Positions 33,290-45,889 of a DNA stretch of 64,000 nt are shown piece after piece. Under the pieces are notes generated by a model that saw only the letters and a list, made by a program, of their open reading frames with translations, did no database searches and was not told where the DNA came from. The position numbers were made by a program, and so were the translations under genes. The DNA comes from Branchiostoma belcheri (Eukaryota > Chordata > Leptocardii > Amphioxiformes > Branchiostomatidae), in assembly GCF_001625305.1 (NCBI RefSeq), contig NW_017804664.1, forward strand, positions 232,617-296,616, written 5' to 3'. Position 1 is the first letter of the stretch, and each line of letters opens with the position of its first letter.

Positions 33290-35200
33290 AATGTAGAAAC
33301 TTTCTCCGCCTGTCTTCCTGCCCGCTGCACGCCAGGGAGGTGCCTGTCCGGTTTTCCGTCCTGTCCGCCGTACGGAAGCCAGGTGCCTGCCCGGAGGGGG
33401 CGGAAATGTTTCATGCTTTTATGAAACGACAGACCGAAAATTTTTGTTCGCCGAGTGTTTTTTTTTAGCTAATCTGTAGCAGGTGCGCGATTTTAGGTGG
33501 TTTCATGCTTCTTTCCGTACTTTTGGACAACTTTTAATGTGCATGTGGCGCACTTCTTGTTGTATTTTTGTTGTTGTTGCTTTGAGCTGGTATGAGAGAA
33601 AAATATGTAATAGCCAATATAATTTGTATCTTTCCTGTACAAGTATATCTTGCAACAGTCTTGTTGTTTTCAATGTATGCTTAGAATTTAAATGTTAAAT
33701 TTCAGATAATGATTTAATAATACTTGAATTGTGCTTACGTTATAGATGCAAAAGGAACGATTTAGTTATTAATTAGTTCATTAATCAATTCATTCATTCA
33801 TTCTATTTAGGTCATTTTTTTCAATGTTCACCTCAAAACAAGGCTCATACGAACCACTTACAAACTTGTCTTAATTGGTTTTCCAACCGCAAACATACAT
33901 ATGCAGGGAATTTGTCCGTTGTATACATTTGGGTTTCCTCTCATGTATACAGATATATATTTAGGCTGTACAGAGTTTTTACCGTTGCCAGGAAGGTATT
34001 TCAAACCATCTATTTTTACACGTTATTCACTGCCGTGCATTCCTTTGAGCTGATATCAAATTTTTAAAAAAATTGCTATATTATACATGAATGAATGGAT
34101 GGATGAGTGAATATTTTATTTTTGTGTCTTGCGACTTTTCTTTGTCGACCAGAACCTAAACATAACCATAACTACAGAAATACAGAAATCATAGAAACAT
34201 AACTCCGTATGTATGTGTTTGTCTACCCTGTACACGTATCCATCCAGTTATTTATTTATTTTTTCACCTATTATTTTGTATCTAAGTTAGAGTTATTCCT
34301 GTTGCCAGGAAGGTATTTCGGCCATCTATTTGCACACGTACGTTATTCGCCGCCTTGCATTTGTGTACCGGAAACCGCGGGCATGCCGGTCTATTGTTAT
34401 ACCGGAAACCGCGGGCATGTCGGTCCTTTCACCTGCCGTCAAGTGAAAGTGATTTATGTCTGACCTGCGCACCTGTCGTGACGTTTCCTCACCTGTAGCT
34501 GCGTCACCTGTCGGCGTGACGTAGTTCTGACGTGTGTTACCGTAATTACAGGTGTCTCTTCTCACCTTTTGTGAGAGTTTCTATTTATGAACACATCACA
34601 TGTTCTTCTGCACGTCACCGGAATACAGGTTAGCTATAGATGACATGTTGTATTGCTTGAGTTCCTTTTGTACGAAAACGTTTCTGTTTTTAGTTAAGGC
34701 GTCGTCCTATTTTGGGGATAGGTCTCACCTAGAACAGCAGGGAGGTTATATCCTAATTCAGTGGCCAGGCCAATTCGATACTCTCTTGCGGCCACCGAAA
34801 GATCTGCTTTTAGATTAGTTAAATCCTTGCTTACAAGTAGAAATTAAGGCTAGACCTTGGCTTGGGTTTTCTCGCTTTATCTAGTTGTCAGATAGACTGA
34901 GGTCATAGGTAGCTGTTGCGAGTCTCCCTTGTAACAGCTTTGTGCCTGTGCCGATTTTTTTTGGCTCCATAACCTTCTACATAACCCCGTATTCTGACAG
35001 CTTTAAGTGACAAACGGCTTGTGCCTATGTCTTTTTGGCCACCTAATCTTCGTATGTTTACCCCGATCTCTGACAGATATAAACGACAAACGGCGAGCCT
35101 TACATTCCGCCATACCTTTTGTGAGCGCGTCTGTGTCTATTTGCGCGCTCTTACGTCCGCTACCTTAACTCCTGACAGTTATATATGTTCCCTTACAATA
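33290..35200. other. Intergenic stretch with minor duplications
   Basis: ttgccaggaaggtatttc occurs at 33989 and 34299 with related downstream sequence. accggaaaccgcgggcatg occurs twice at 34358-34430. A worn family D-like palindrome lies at about 34700-34810 (ends near cgaaagatctgc). No gene recognised. Confidence 0.5.
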
Positions 35201-35204
35201 GACT

Positions 35205-35590
35205 GGACATAGATAAACAAATAACATAACGTACGAAAAAAGCGCACATAACAAAATAACAAAAACCATTATGGTTGTTGCGTAATTTACGTGTTTTTTT
35301 TTACAAGCTTCCATATTTTGTGACTATATAAATATTCGCACTACAAAAGATGAGATATTTGTGGTCTAAAAATATGTATTTGTTTTTTTATAGATGTTCC
35401 CAATACAATAGAATGGACACAGATAAACAAGCAACGTAACGTATGAAAATATGATAACAAAAAACATTATGGCTGTTACGTAATTTCTGTGTGTTTTTCT
35501 GACACGCTACCATAACTTGTGACTATTCAAATATTCGGTATACAAAAGATGAGATTTTTGTGGTGTAAAAATATGATAACAAAACGCCTT
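35205..35590. repeat. Two-unit tandem duplication, about 210 bp
   Basis: agataaacaa, cgtaacgta, cattatgg and tacaaaagatgagat recur in the same order about 210 bp apart. Confidence 0.85.
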
Positions 35591-35902
35591 TTTACGTCTT
35601 TTCACGCGTAATTTATGGAAAATGTGTTTTGTTAGACTCAAAGTATCCGGATGTGGTCCGAACACCTGTTTATAAACACGTATTTTGTTTCTTTAGTGCT
35701 GTGTTTTGTCCTTAGTAACTGGTTATATTTACTTGGTGTTTATTATTCTATTTCAAATATTGCGGGCATGGGGACATGGGAGAATTTCAGCTTAATTTTT
35801 TGTACCCCAGAAAGATAGTCTCCTTAAAACAACTTAGGTACATCTTTATTATGTCTTAACATAGCATCTCCATTAATTTACTGTAGTTTTGGCGCATTTA
35901 TC

Positions 35903-36083
35903 ATAGTCTCTACCAGACTAACTACGCTGGCTACATATAGGAGAATATTTGCCAGGGGAGTTTGGCCGCCTTAGGGTTTGACTAAACTACCTTCCCGCGG
36001 CCGGACTCCCCTGGCCAATTTGATTCTCTTTTTTTACCAAATTCTACGATCCGTATTCCCGTAGAAAAGCCTGGTGGAGGCTA
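35903..36083. mobile_element. MITE family B with exact 8-bp target duplication
   Basis: Exact catttatc at 35895-35902 and 36084-36091. The interior matches the 6221 and 15046 copies. Confidence 0.95.
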
Positions 36084-36089
36084 CATTTA

Positions 36090-37840
36090 TCAGGTCTCAT
36101 ACCAGAATCTGTAACACCAGGTTTGTGCAGTTTTTATGGTTTTCGTGTTTCCGTCCTTGATTCGGACGTCCTTGAGACGATTTAAGTCCAAACAAACCTT
36201 AATTTTGGCAACATTTTCCGCGTACCGAACCCGAAATCTCTACATTCCCGTCCTGTGCAGGAATGTCGGTTTGTCGGGACGGTTTTTCCAAACGACTGAT
36301 TTTCCCGATTTTTTGACCAGATAAGGAAGTTTGGTACACAATCACGTGACTTTGTGACAAATCTCCAAGCAGATGTACACAGCTGTTGATTGTGGCGATT
36401 TGAACAATGTAGCAATGTGTCTACTGTAACAATGTTGACTGATCACAGACCAGACACATCCGTGAACGTTATGTAATGTTTCCAGCACATTCTTAGTAGA
36501 TTATAAGTGGATACTTTACTAGTCTGCCACATATTAGGCAACTTCATTCCACTTATTTCTGTAGCCGTCGATGTAGAACACATTCTAACCCCATCTAGAC
36601 CGGGTTTTCTTTGGGATCTTTGGGACGGAGGGGGGGGGGGGCTCGAGAACGGTATACTGTATGACCGCCAAGTATGGTTTACTAGTAATAGTCAATCATA
36701 TTAACAATTTTGATATCATTATGGCGTAATATGACGTCATTATGATTTATTGCCTAAAACCGTTTTTCGCTTAAAACTTTACGGTATACAACAATTTAGA
36801 TACTCGCGTCTACCTATCATCCGACAATACTTCAGAGCAACATGCAAACCCTCCAACTCGTTACTTGTTTACTACACTTGACAACACATTCTCCTGAATA
36901 ACATTACCAGGAAATACACTCCCACATTCCTATGAATGTAACATGACTAGGAAGTACCCGAAACGTCTGGCCGTTTCCAACACCATATCTAGTTGCTTGA
37001 GAAACTCAGGCTTTTTGGCACATGACTAGAAACTAACGGACGGGACATCCTGGGTGGATTTTGGCAACAGCATCCTCATATTTCCGCACATGACATGTTT
37101 TTCTTGTCTCTTAGGGTAGACAGTTAACTGTTTGTAGTTTCTTAAATGACAAACATCATCCTTTAATAAGGCACTCCTAGAATTCTTGAGATTGCCTGTC
37201 CAATTACCAAGGATTTGTTTTGTGATGACATTTTAGAGTCAGCTTAGCCCCACGATGAAACCTCCTAACATTTCGTGTTTTTATATTACTATTGGTTTGT
37301 ATTTGTGACAGTATGTGTGTTTCAGTATCGCTGCCATGTTACATTTCAAGCGATATTGTTGTTTAGGGATAGGAGGCTCGCAAAGCTTTATGTGCCTGGG
37401 GTGAAGTCTGCCATCTCTGAATGCCTTGTTGAGGTATCATAAACTCTTCCCGGAGGTTACACATAGCGGGTTGGCGTTTGCAGCTGTAAAACAACTTTCG
37501 CCACGTGTCATGTTTAGGGTCAGGTTTCTGTTCATCTTACTTACGTACAGAACGCCACATTCCAGCCGGCACCCTTCCTGTAAGTAACCGTGTGACGTAA
37601 GGACGTACCGGGAATAGCCACTCATCCTTCCTCCTACTCAACCTAATCATCCTTCCTAGTTTTTTGGTGAATTATTGAGTAAATTAAAGACAAACTACCC
37701 CCTGGGAAGAACGATTAGTCCTTCTAAGTTACACATGGAGAATGGAAAGAGCTTCAGGGAATTCATTAAAATTCCCGCGTACGCGCGTCTAGATCTGTAT
37801 CTTGACTTGTAAAGTTGTGAGTAATCTCCAAAGAGATCTT
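36090..37840. other. Intergenic stretch without recognised genes
   Basis: A G run at 36629-36640 and a CRE at 36732-36739. Isolated tctccaagcagat words suggest family D debris. Nothing else recognised. Confidence 0.45.
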
Positions 37841-37844
37841 TTGG

Positions 37845-37965
37845 TGGAGTGAGGAAAGTCGTATAAAGTGCCTTTCCCGAGGGCACAGTATCTGATAGTC
37901 AGTGGCATGTCAGGACTCGAACCCGGGACCTCTTGGTTCCTAGTCGAGCACGCTGCCGTTGCTTG
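37845..37965 (-). mobile_element. tRNA-derived SINE fragment
   Basis: Minus strand: CAACGGCAGCGTGCTCGAC, CCCGGGTTCGAGTCCTG, then gggaaaggcacttt. Truncated at both ends. Confidence 0.82.
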
Positions 37966-38189
37966 TTGAGTATCATGTTGGACATACCCTCTAAAGTTTC
38001 TGGCTCGCTGCCGTATGTTTGCCTCTCCTCAGCCAGGCGGAAAGGCAGAACGATTAGACCCGACTGTTGGGTCAGAAAAACAACCTAAGAGCCGCCAGCG
38101 TTTGTCTGTTTTCAGAGCCCTGATAAGGACAGGATCTTAAGTGTCTGAGACTTTACAAACATGTTCTTAACTAGAGTTCCCCGATCTCA

Positions 38190-39079
38190 TACCTTCGCCA
38201 AATGACTGACAAATTATAGATTAGATTATTCCCCCCTGATTTAAGAAATAGGAACCTAATTTTCATGAATTATATCATTTTATCATAATCTCAACCAAAA
38301 GACAGTCTTATATAAACAAACAAGGCATTCTAGTATTTCCTAATAAATTATGCAAATGAGGTCCTGATTTGAATAAATTATGTTTAATGATGTTCACCTC
38401 AACTTAACTTTCAAATACCATAAGTATGAAATTACAGGCAGTTATCATTACATAATTATAAAATTTTCTCATTAATTATGCAAATTAAGTCATTATTAAC
38501 ATAATCAATATCTGCCTGTGTTTCTCTCGTTGTCAATTACCAATGTCACAAGCTTCAATTGTCTTATTATGGAATGCAGCTGATTTATAGAATTTCCCCA
38601 TAAATTATGCAAATTACATCCATATTTGCATAATTGTCACATAATTATATTAAGCATCACGTAAGCTACCTACATACCAAAAATCACGACGATCCGTCAA
38701 CCGGTTATTGAGTTATCCTCTTTTGAATATTTTCAAGAATATATCCCTGCAGTTCCAGAGCAAGCCACTAGGGGGCCCAAACTCACGTCACTTCTTCCCC
38801 AGCACAAGAGCTACCTACCACCCAAATTTCATCACCATAACATGTCTAGATCATGAGATATCAAAACCGGAAGTTCAGCTGCAGTACCATAACAAGCCGC
38901 TAGAGGGTCCAAAATCTAATCATTTTGAGGTCTCATCAAGACCTACCCACCTACCAAGTATCAAGACAATCCATCAAGGCCTTCTCAAGTTATCGTGTTG
39001 ACAGACAGACAGACAGACAGACAGACACACACACACATACACGAACGCCTCTGAAAACATAACCTTCTTGGCGAAGGTA
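38190..39079. mobile_element. Non-autonomous DNA transposon family H
   Basis: Inverted tips taccttcgccaa and ttggcgaaggta, 890 bp apart. The interior is AT-rich with repeated aattatgcaaat words, two diverged copies of a caagccactagggg block, and a GACA/CA microsatellite at 39000-39045. No coding capacity. No obvious target duplication. Confidence 0.6.
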
Positions 39080-40000
39080 AAGATGCGGCGATGATAAGGA
39101 CATCGCGTCCTGTAAGGAACCGTCTTCTTTGCAGACTTAAGAGAAATACAGTCCACTCACCTTTCCTCTCTTCCTCTTAACACCGTGCTCTTAACTTCCT
39201 CCTCTCTTAGACCTTTCCGTCTGTTTAGTTCTTCCTTAATAATACAGAAGGGGCGCCCCGTATGAAGAACAAGTAGCTCCTATTTTGAAAGAAAACAAGA
39301 TCTTAAGTACGGGCGTCTGTATCTTGCCATTATTTTCAGATGACAAGAACAGATAATCTAGTTTGAACATGTCCATCTATCTCCAAGGGGGATAAAATCA
39401 TCTTTATTTCAATATACATGTATATACAAGATGACTCGTTGAAGTACACCTAGGCCAGCCCTTTATCTCATTAAGAGGAGGGCGCAAGGTAAGTAAAATG
39501 TAACAAGTAACTGATGAATTGTTACGTTTTCCTTGCTGACGGTTACTGTTAAACTACTTCTTTAAGATAGATCCACTACACAAAATTTATTCTTTACGTA
39601 CACCTTAAATCATGCTTAAAGGTTCTGTTTTTACTCGCGTGTACCTTTACGCGTGCTTTAAAATAAGATGTGTGGTGTGCCTTCTTGTGGTCAGTTTTCG
39701 ACCTTGTTGAGAGCACATTACAACAACTCTTCCTTGAGTTGCAAGTAATGATGTAGCCTCCCCCATATCTGCTTGGAGATACAGTCCCATATCCAAACCT
39801 GTTCGTGTTCGAAAATTTGAACACATAGTAGTCACATATGAAACTATCTATCTACATTCCTACTCTAACGAGTTGAAGACAACTCATACTATCTGAAATG
39901 TCCTTTGTTGCGCAAAAGTACAGGAAATCTTAAAATTACCTTCGGAGTTAAAGAGTTCGCTAATTATGACCCAAAAAGGTAAGAAGTGTTGTTGATTCAC
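39080..40000. other. Intergenic stretch without recognised features
   Basis: Only short AT-rich sequence; no gene or transposon end recognised. Confidence 0.45.
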
Positions 40001-40009
40001 ATCCGTCTT

Positions 40010-40810
40010 TAGTGACGAGTTTTCACGTGAATGTTTCATTTCGTGAATCAAAATTCTTTAAGAACAAAATTGCCTCAAACTCTGAACACTCAGTCGGAAC
40101 GAATGGTCGCCTGTATAACCAAATAAGGCGAAACCGTGGCAACTCTGAGTCAAAATCCATGACTCAAAATTCTGCAAGCTTGCGACAAAATTGCGACAAA
40201 ATTGTGACAAAAATTGCCTCAAACTATGAACACTCAGTTCAAAGACAACTTTGACAGGTTTGCTCACGAATCCATGAGTCAAAATTATGTAAGCTTGTGA
40301 CGAAATTGCCTCAAATTACGAATTCTTAGTTAGCATGACTGATCACATCCATAACCGAATAAGGTAAACATGTGTTTCTCGCAAAACCGTCATTTGTGAC
40401 AAGATTTCCCACGAATGTTTGAAAAGATGAGTCAAAATTCTTTGTAATCAAAAAGACTAGTTGAAACGAATGGTCGCCTCTATAACCAAGTAAGGCGAAA
40501 CCGTGACAACTTTGACAGGTTTGAAGGCGAAACCTTGTGACAAAATTCCCCCAAACTACTAATACGAACGATCGTAATCTCCAAGCGGATCTTTTGGTGG
40601 GGGTGAGACTTGGGTGGGGAAATGGTTACAGACTGGCCAATTTAATACTGTCTTACCCCCACCAAAAGATCTGCTTGGAGATTGAACGATCGCCCCATAA
40701 CCATATGAGGTGTCTCTCTCAAAAAAAAAACACTAAAAGGCGCCGTTTGTGACAAGATTTCACACGAATGTTTGAAAAGATGAGTCAAAATTCTTTGTAA
40801 TCAGAAAGAC
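40010..40810. repeat. Irregular tandem array interrupted by a MITE
   Basis: Units share gaacgaatggtcgcct, ataaggcgaaaccgtg, gacaaaattgcctcaaa and catgagtcaaaattct. The phrase acgaatgtttgaaaagatga occurs at about 40411 and 40763, either side of the family D element. Confidence 0.85.
40575..40683. mobile_element. MITE family D with 9-bp flanking duplication
   Basis: Inverted ends taatctccaagcggatctt and gatctgcttggagatt, flanked by gaacgatcg at 40566-40574 and 40684-40692. Inserted inside the tandem array above. Confidence 0.92.
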
Positions 40811-40891
40811 TGTAGCCTGAGGGTTGAACATATAGGCAACATTCCTGTCTGTGCCGCGGGGTTTGGAATTAGCGCAGACAGTCGGAATCGC

Positions 40892-41250
40892 GTCAGGAAT
40901 TAGGATATAAACTTGGGAATGCTGTAAGCGAATTGGAATCAAAATTCCTAGATGTTACCGATAGACAGAAATTTGGAATTGCTTTAGTCTTAATCCAAGG
41001 TTTGTAGGGTGAAAGACGGTAAAGGTGCGAGAATTCGCCGAATCTAAGGAGAGGGAATCTTGTAAATGTCAGGAATTAGGATATAAAGTTGGGAATGCTG
41101 TGAGGGTATTGGGATCGAAATTCCGAGATGTTACCGACCGAAGGAATTCAGACCGAAATTTGGGATTGTTTTACTTTTCATCAAACGTTTATCTGGTGAA
41201 GGACGGTCAAGGGTGCGAGGAATCACCAAATCTAAGCAGAGCGATTCACA
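40892..41250. repeat. 176-bp tandem duplication
   Basis: Units start gtcaggaattaggatataaa at 40892 and 41068 and share cgagatgttaccga-type and ggtgaaagacggt-type words. Confidence 0.9.
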
Positions 41251-41296
41251 GGTTCCTATTTTACACCTCACTTCTGCTGCAGTCTCAAACAAATCC

Positions 41297-41509
41297 CCTA
41301 CCAGACCCTACCAGGCATCAGAAGCGGCTGAAAAGAGAAATTGGCCAAGTAGAGAGAGATAGCATGCCGAGAGGGTTGGCATGTTATCTCTCTCTACTTT
41401 AACTGTACTCTCTAGTGCACCAACTCCATCGGCATCTTATCTCTCTCTATTTGGCCAATTTCTACTCTTAAGATCTTGCCAGCCCGCTCCCGAAGCCTGG
41501 TAGAGGCTA
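41297..41509. mobile_element. MITE family A, diverged copy
   Basis: Left arm ctaccaggcatcagaagcgg, right arm gaagcctggtagaggcta. More divergent than the other copies. Confidence 0.75.
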
Positions 41510-41774
41510 GTCTTGGCCTGCTAAAGTACAGGCACGAACGTTGTCCGAAGAATTCATGGCCTACAAATGTAGAGACTGGGGTCCTGCTTTGCTACCACGC
41601 TATTCCGAGCATCGTGAATGTTGTAGGCAGAATTATCGCTTAAACTAAAGGAATGTTGTCGGCTTGAACCCTGCCTAACGGCTGTAAGAAACTGTAAGTG
41701 TTTGGGGTGGGATAAACCTGCACGGCGGGTAAACATACACGGGTTAATTCGGCACCTTACTGTAGTCTAAACAT

Positions 41775-42230
41775 TGGCGGGTGTTAGTCTTTCTACAAGT
41801 CAGTTTCTGGCACAGGTATGTTTTAACTGTACACGACATCGGCGGTTTTAGTGTCAGTTTCTAGAATAGGTATGTGTGTGAATTATACAAGGCGGCTGTA
41901 ACTACATGAAAGTTTCTGGCACAGGTATGTGTTTAACTGTACATCGGCGGGTGTTACTACAATATTGAGTGTGGCTGCATGTCTCTGGCACAAGTATGTG
42001 TGTGTGTGTGTGTTATACAAAGCGGGTGTTTGTGTAACTAAAGGAACGTTTCTGGCACAGGTAACGTTATGTGTTTAACTGTACATCGGCGGGTGTTACT
42101 ACAATATTGAGTGTAACTACATGTTTCTGGGACGGCTATGTGTGTGAACAGTACACTGGCCGTGTTAGTGTACGTAATGTCAGTATCTGCACGTGTGATA
42201 AGAACAGGTAACGTTATAGCTATTAACAGT
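41775..42230. repeat. Irregular tandem array
   Basis: Seven or so units share gtttctggcacaggtatgtg, taactgtacatcggcgg and gtgttactacaatattgag. Unit lengths vary from about 60 to 110 bp. Confidence 0.85.
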
Positions 42231-42234
42231 GCGA

Positions 42235-43920
42235 GGTATGTGCCACGTAAGCACACAGCATGCCTATTGCACTACCCTGTATGGCATGGCAGGAATAAGT
42301 ACTCGTACACGTACTCTTTTTACATGTACAACAGGACTGTGGCACAAGGCACTAAGCTGTCTTACGGGCTAGGCCTGTTTACTGTATTCATGTTCTATCT
42401 TCTGATTACATATCAGTTTTGATTGTACTACGCATACGTTCTTAAAGTCCGCAGACGCATACTTTAAGAAAAAAGAGGCCAAATAACCAGAATAGATGAA
42501 TAAACGCTACAATGTTTAAGCTTTATTTACTAATTTAGATTTGTCCCTATTAGATAAATGACCACCGGAAGAACAGGTAAACATCGTTACCAGCTGACGC
42601 CCCCCCCCCCACACACCACAGGTAAACATCGTTACCAGCTGACCAGCGGATCTCGTGTTTTGACCATTTATGGCAGAAATCGAACCTTCAGCTCGTCCTT
42701 GAGACGGAGGTGACTAAATCTGGAATTCTCGCGTAATTAGGCGTGACTACAAATTCTCGCGTGGTTGGGCGGGATTATAAGGAAACAGTTACCAAGGTAA
42801 CCAAACATAACACATGCTGTTACACTAACTATGCCTACACTAACTATGCCAGGACTCTAACTTGGGACAGATGGAACTTTGGGGAGGGGCTTTTCTGCTA
42901 TTATGTCAACAAAGGTCAACTTAATTTGTTACTGCAAGGAGATTACACATCGCTTGTTAGTAAATCTCCAAGCAGATGTAGGGTGGAAGGTTGTATCGCT
43001 CTTTGACAACCATTAGATTTGAATCGATTGATTGTATGAAATAAAATCACATAAAATACAGGGTGGACAACCGTAACGCTCCCTGAAGGCCCTTTGTTTT
43101 GACAATTTTTTTTTAATTGATTTGATTTATCAGGCTGGTACTTTGCTTGATACATCTGCTTGAAGATTTGCTCGTTCGAGATATGTCGGAAAGACATCGC
43201 GAATCGAAGACATTCATACCTCTCTGTTTTTAAACAAAATAGTGTTATTTTCTCGTAACTCTATAGCGACTTCGTGCCATTCATTACTTTACTTTCTCTG
43301 AAGCAGAACGGATGAGTGACTGTAAAATACATAAATGATTAAACTCTATCCTTTTGTTTATTCAGTGACTCTCAGTGAATGGTTGCATGAATGTAGCGGA
43401 TTCTGAAATAAAATTATGAATGATAGATGTAAAATATGATAGTACCAAAAGGAAACGTTCCAACATGTAAAACAAAAATCACTAAGCAAAAAGACAATTT
43501 TCTTAATCACAGTTCCGTTCATTTCAAAAACGCCCTTTTGACGCCTACGTGTACTCCAAGTGATAACAGTTAATCTCTAGGCTTATGTTTGTTTTTCTTA
43601 CATTTCTACGCCCTTTAGTTTTTCCCTAATCTCTAGTCTCCCCATTAACTGAGACAAACTGACGCAGAAAAACCACATCTGAGCGAAATTTCGCCTCAGC
43701 CAACCCGCAGACGACACACCCTCGTCCGTTGCTAGGCACCGCCATTTTCCCGCGCTTTGTTCCCGCCATTTTTGATAAAACAGGATCAAACATGAATTCT
43801 GTCATGACGCCAGGGATCAAATTACAGACAGGAGGAAACCGGAGCAGTCAGTAAACAGTAGGGATAATTTATCACACGTGGATCGAGTTGGTCATGTTCT
43901 TGTTGTTTGCGTAGTACAGA
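42235..43920. other. Intergenic stretch without recognised genes
   Basis: Short direct repeats (aggtaaacatcgttaccagc at 42575 and 42621) and a C run at 42600. No gene recognised. Confidence 0.45.
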
Positions 43921-43923
43921 AGG

Positions 43924-44138
43924 AGGGCCTGCAAGCCCTTTTTCTTAAGGCGTAATCAGGCCGTTTTAGACTTCGTAATTCGTAGGCAGCCTCCGCAAAA
44001 ATCAACGTAATTCGTAATTGGACATTAGCCGCAAATCGTAAAGTCGTAATCAGCTCTGAGACTTACGAAATTCGTAATAGGCGTAATAGGAAAATTTTGC
44101 GTAATTAGTAATCACTACCCCCCCCCCCTGCAGGCCCT
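43924..44138 (-). mobile_element. MITE family F, inverted ends agggcctgca
   Basis: Starts agggcctgca and ends tgcaggccct, with a C run before the right end. Interior words cgtaattcgtaggcagcctc and aatcaacgtaattcg are the complement of those in 32674-32848. Confidence 0.85.
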
Positions 44139-44144
44139 CTAGAA

Positions 44145-44610
44145 GGCATCAGGCCAACTCAAGGGATATTCAACAGTATTTCTACTAAAGCTGCTCAATT
44201 AAAGACACCCTCTCAAGTATAGTTACACACTTCAAAAGCTTGTTTACATGTCGGTTCTTAGTCATTTTCATGTAGGACATGTTTTTGTTGTTTGCGTTGC
44301 ACAGAAGGCGTCAGATAAGGGCAGGGGATATTTAACTAAAGCCTTTTGATTCAAGACATCCTCCCAAAGCATAGCTTGATGAGTTACGCACTTGAAAAGC
44401 TTGTTTGCGAGTCCATTTTTACTCATTTTCAAGCTGGACAGGTTGGACAGTGTCCTCTGTGTTCGCCTAGCACAGAAGGCGTCAGACTAATGTACGGGAT
44501 TTTCTACTAAAGCCCTTCAACTAGTTAAAGACGCACCCGCCCTCTAAAACATAGCTTGATGATGAGTTACACACTTCAAAAGCTTGTTGTCATTGTTTTT
44601 GGTCCTTTTC
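44145..44610. repeat. Three-unit tandem array
   Basis: Units of about 130-150 bp share cagaaggcgtcaga, catagcttgatgagttac and cttgaaaagcttgttt-type words. Confidence 0.85.
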
Positions 44611-44725
44611 TTCGCATTTCAGTTATCTATTCAAAAGTTATTTGCATCGATAAGTGAACAAGTTCTGGTATTCAGGTATTCCCGTGTTTCCTTTGAAAAT
44701 AAACAGTAACCCTGCGTCGGACGTG

Positions 44726-44832
44726 TTAGTAAACACACGCACGGACCTCAAAATAAACACACGTACGGACCTCATAGTAAACACACGTACGGACCTAACA
44801 GCAAACACACCTACGGACCTGGTAGTAAACAC
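44726..44832. repeat. 24-bp minisatellite, four units
   Basis: acggacct recurs at 44741, 44765, 44789 and 44813. The period is a multiple of three, so it reads through as an NTRTDL-like repeat, but no gene context supports coding. Confidence 0.95.
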
Positions 44833-45279
44833 ACAGCCCACGTGCCAACCCAAAACTTCCGCATAAACACCCCCGTCACCATGGCTATACAGTATACTAC
44901 CCTAACCGCCAGGTATGCGCGGCAGGTAACGGCTGAGCTGACGTGACGCCAGGTGTGTCCAGGTATGTGCGGCACGCCGTGTGATCATAACGTCACACCT
45001 GGCGTACTCACTCAGGTGTGTTTGCCGAACTTTTGTGCGACACAAAAATCTCAGCTCTAATCGCTTCTTGAGGTTTGCTCTTTACCCTGTGGGTAAAGTT
45101 AAACTGTTACAGAATCGCCAAATACGGTAACGGTCTGTAGCTGTGCGTAATGCGGTACTGAACATTTTTGTTTCTATTGTTCACACAGTAAAACATAGTA
45201 CAACACCAAGTTGTAGCGCACTCAAGTATCTAAGAGTTATTTTAACGCTGGAGAACAATTTGACTGACAGTCTAGTCAC

Positions 45280-45494
45280 TAGCCACTACCAGGCTTCGGG
45301 ACGCGGCTTGAAAGAGTAGAAATTGGCCAAATAGAGAGAAAACAGTTTGCGGCAAATTGTAGAGAGATAACATGCCAGGGGAATTGGTCTACTAGAGAGT
45401 ACAGTTTGCCACAATCCAAGTCCCCTGGCATGCTATCTCTCGTTTGGCCAATTTCTACTCTCTTCAGCCGCCTCCCGAAGCCTGGTAGAGGCTA
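45280..45494. mobile_element. MITE family A
   Basis: Left tagccactaccaggcttcgg, right gaagcctggtagaggcta, with internal gagagataacatgccaggg. No clear target duplication. Confidence 0.85.
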
Positions 45495-45889
45495 TGGTCA
45501 GAAGACTTTTATTTGACGACAATCACAGTTATTCACATAGAATAACATTCTACTATTCCACTGAAAGCATTCAAAGTGACCCAGACGACCCTTTATGTGT
45601 ACATACTAGTAATGCGGTATTGAACATCCTTCTATCCTACGACGGAAAACATTCCAAGTAACCCACACGACCCTGTAGCGGTACGTGTGGTACAGAGCAC
45701 TTTGGCAATCTAGTCAGACGACATTCTAGTCTAGTCACTCACATATAATAACATCCTACTATCCCACTACAAACATGAAACTCAAAATCACTACAATCCA
45801 AACGGCGGACGGACCATATAACTTCTGAATCAGCTGACTTGCGTCATATACGTGACGTTTGCATGATTGACAGCTCCTGCAGACGATAT

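Noticed and set aside
44654-44866. Repeat protein with NTRTDL units
   Set aside because: A 24-bp minisatellite that happens to be open in one frame; no start context, splice sites or neighbouring exons.
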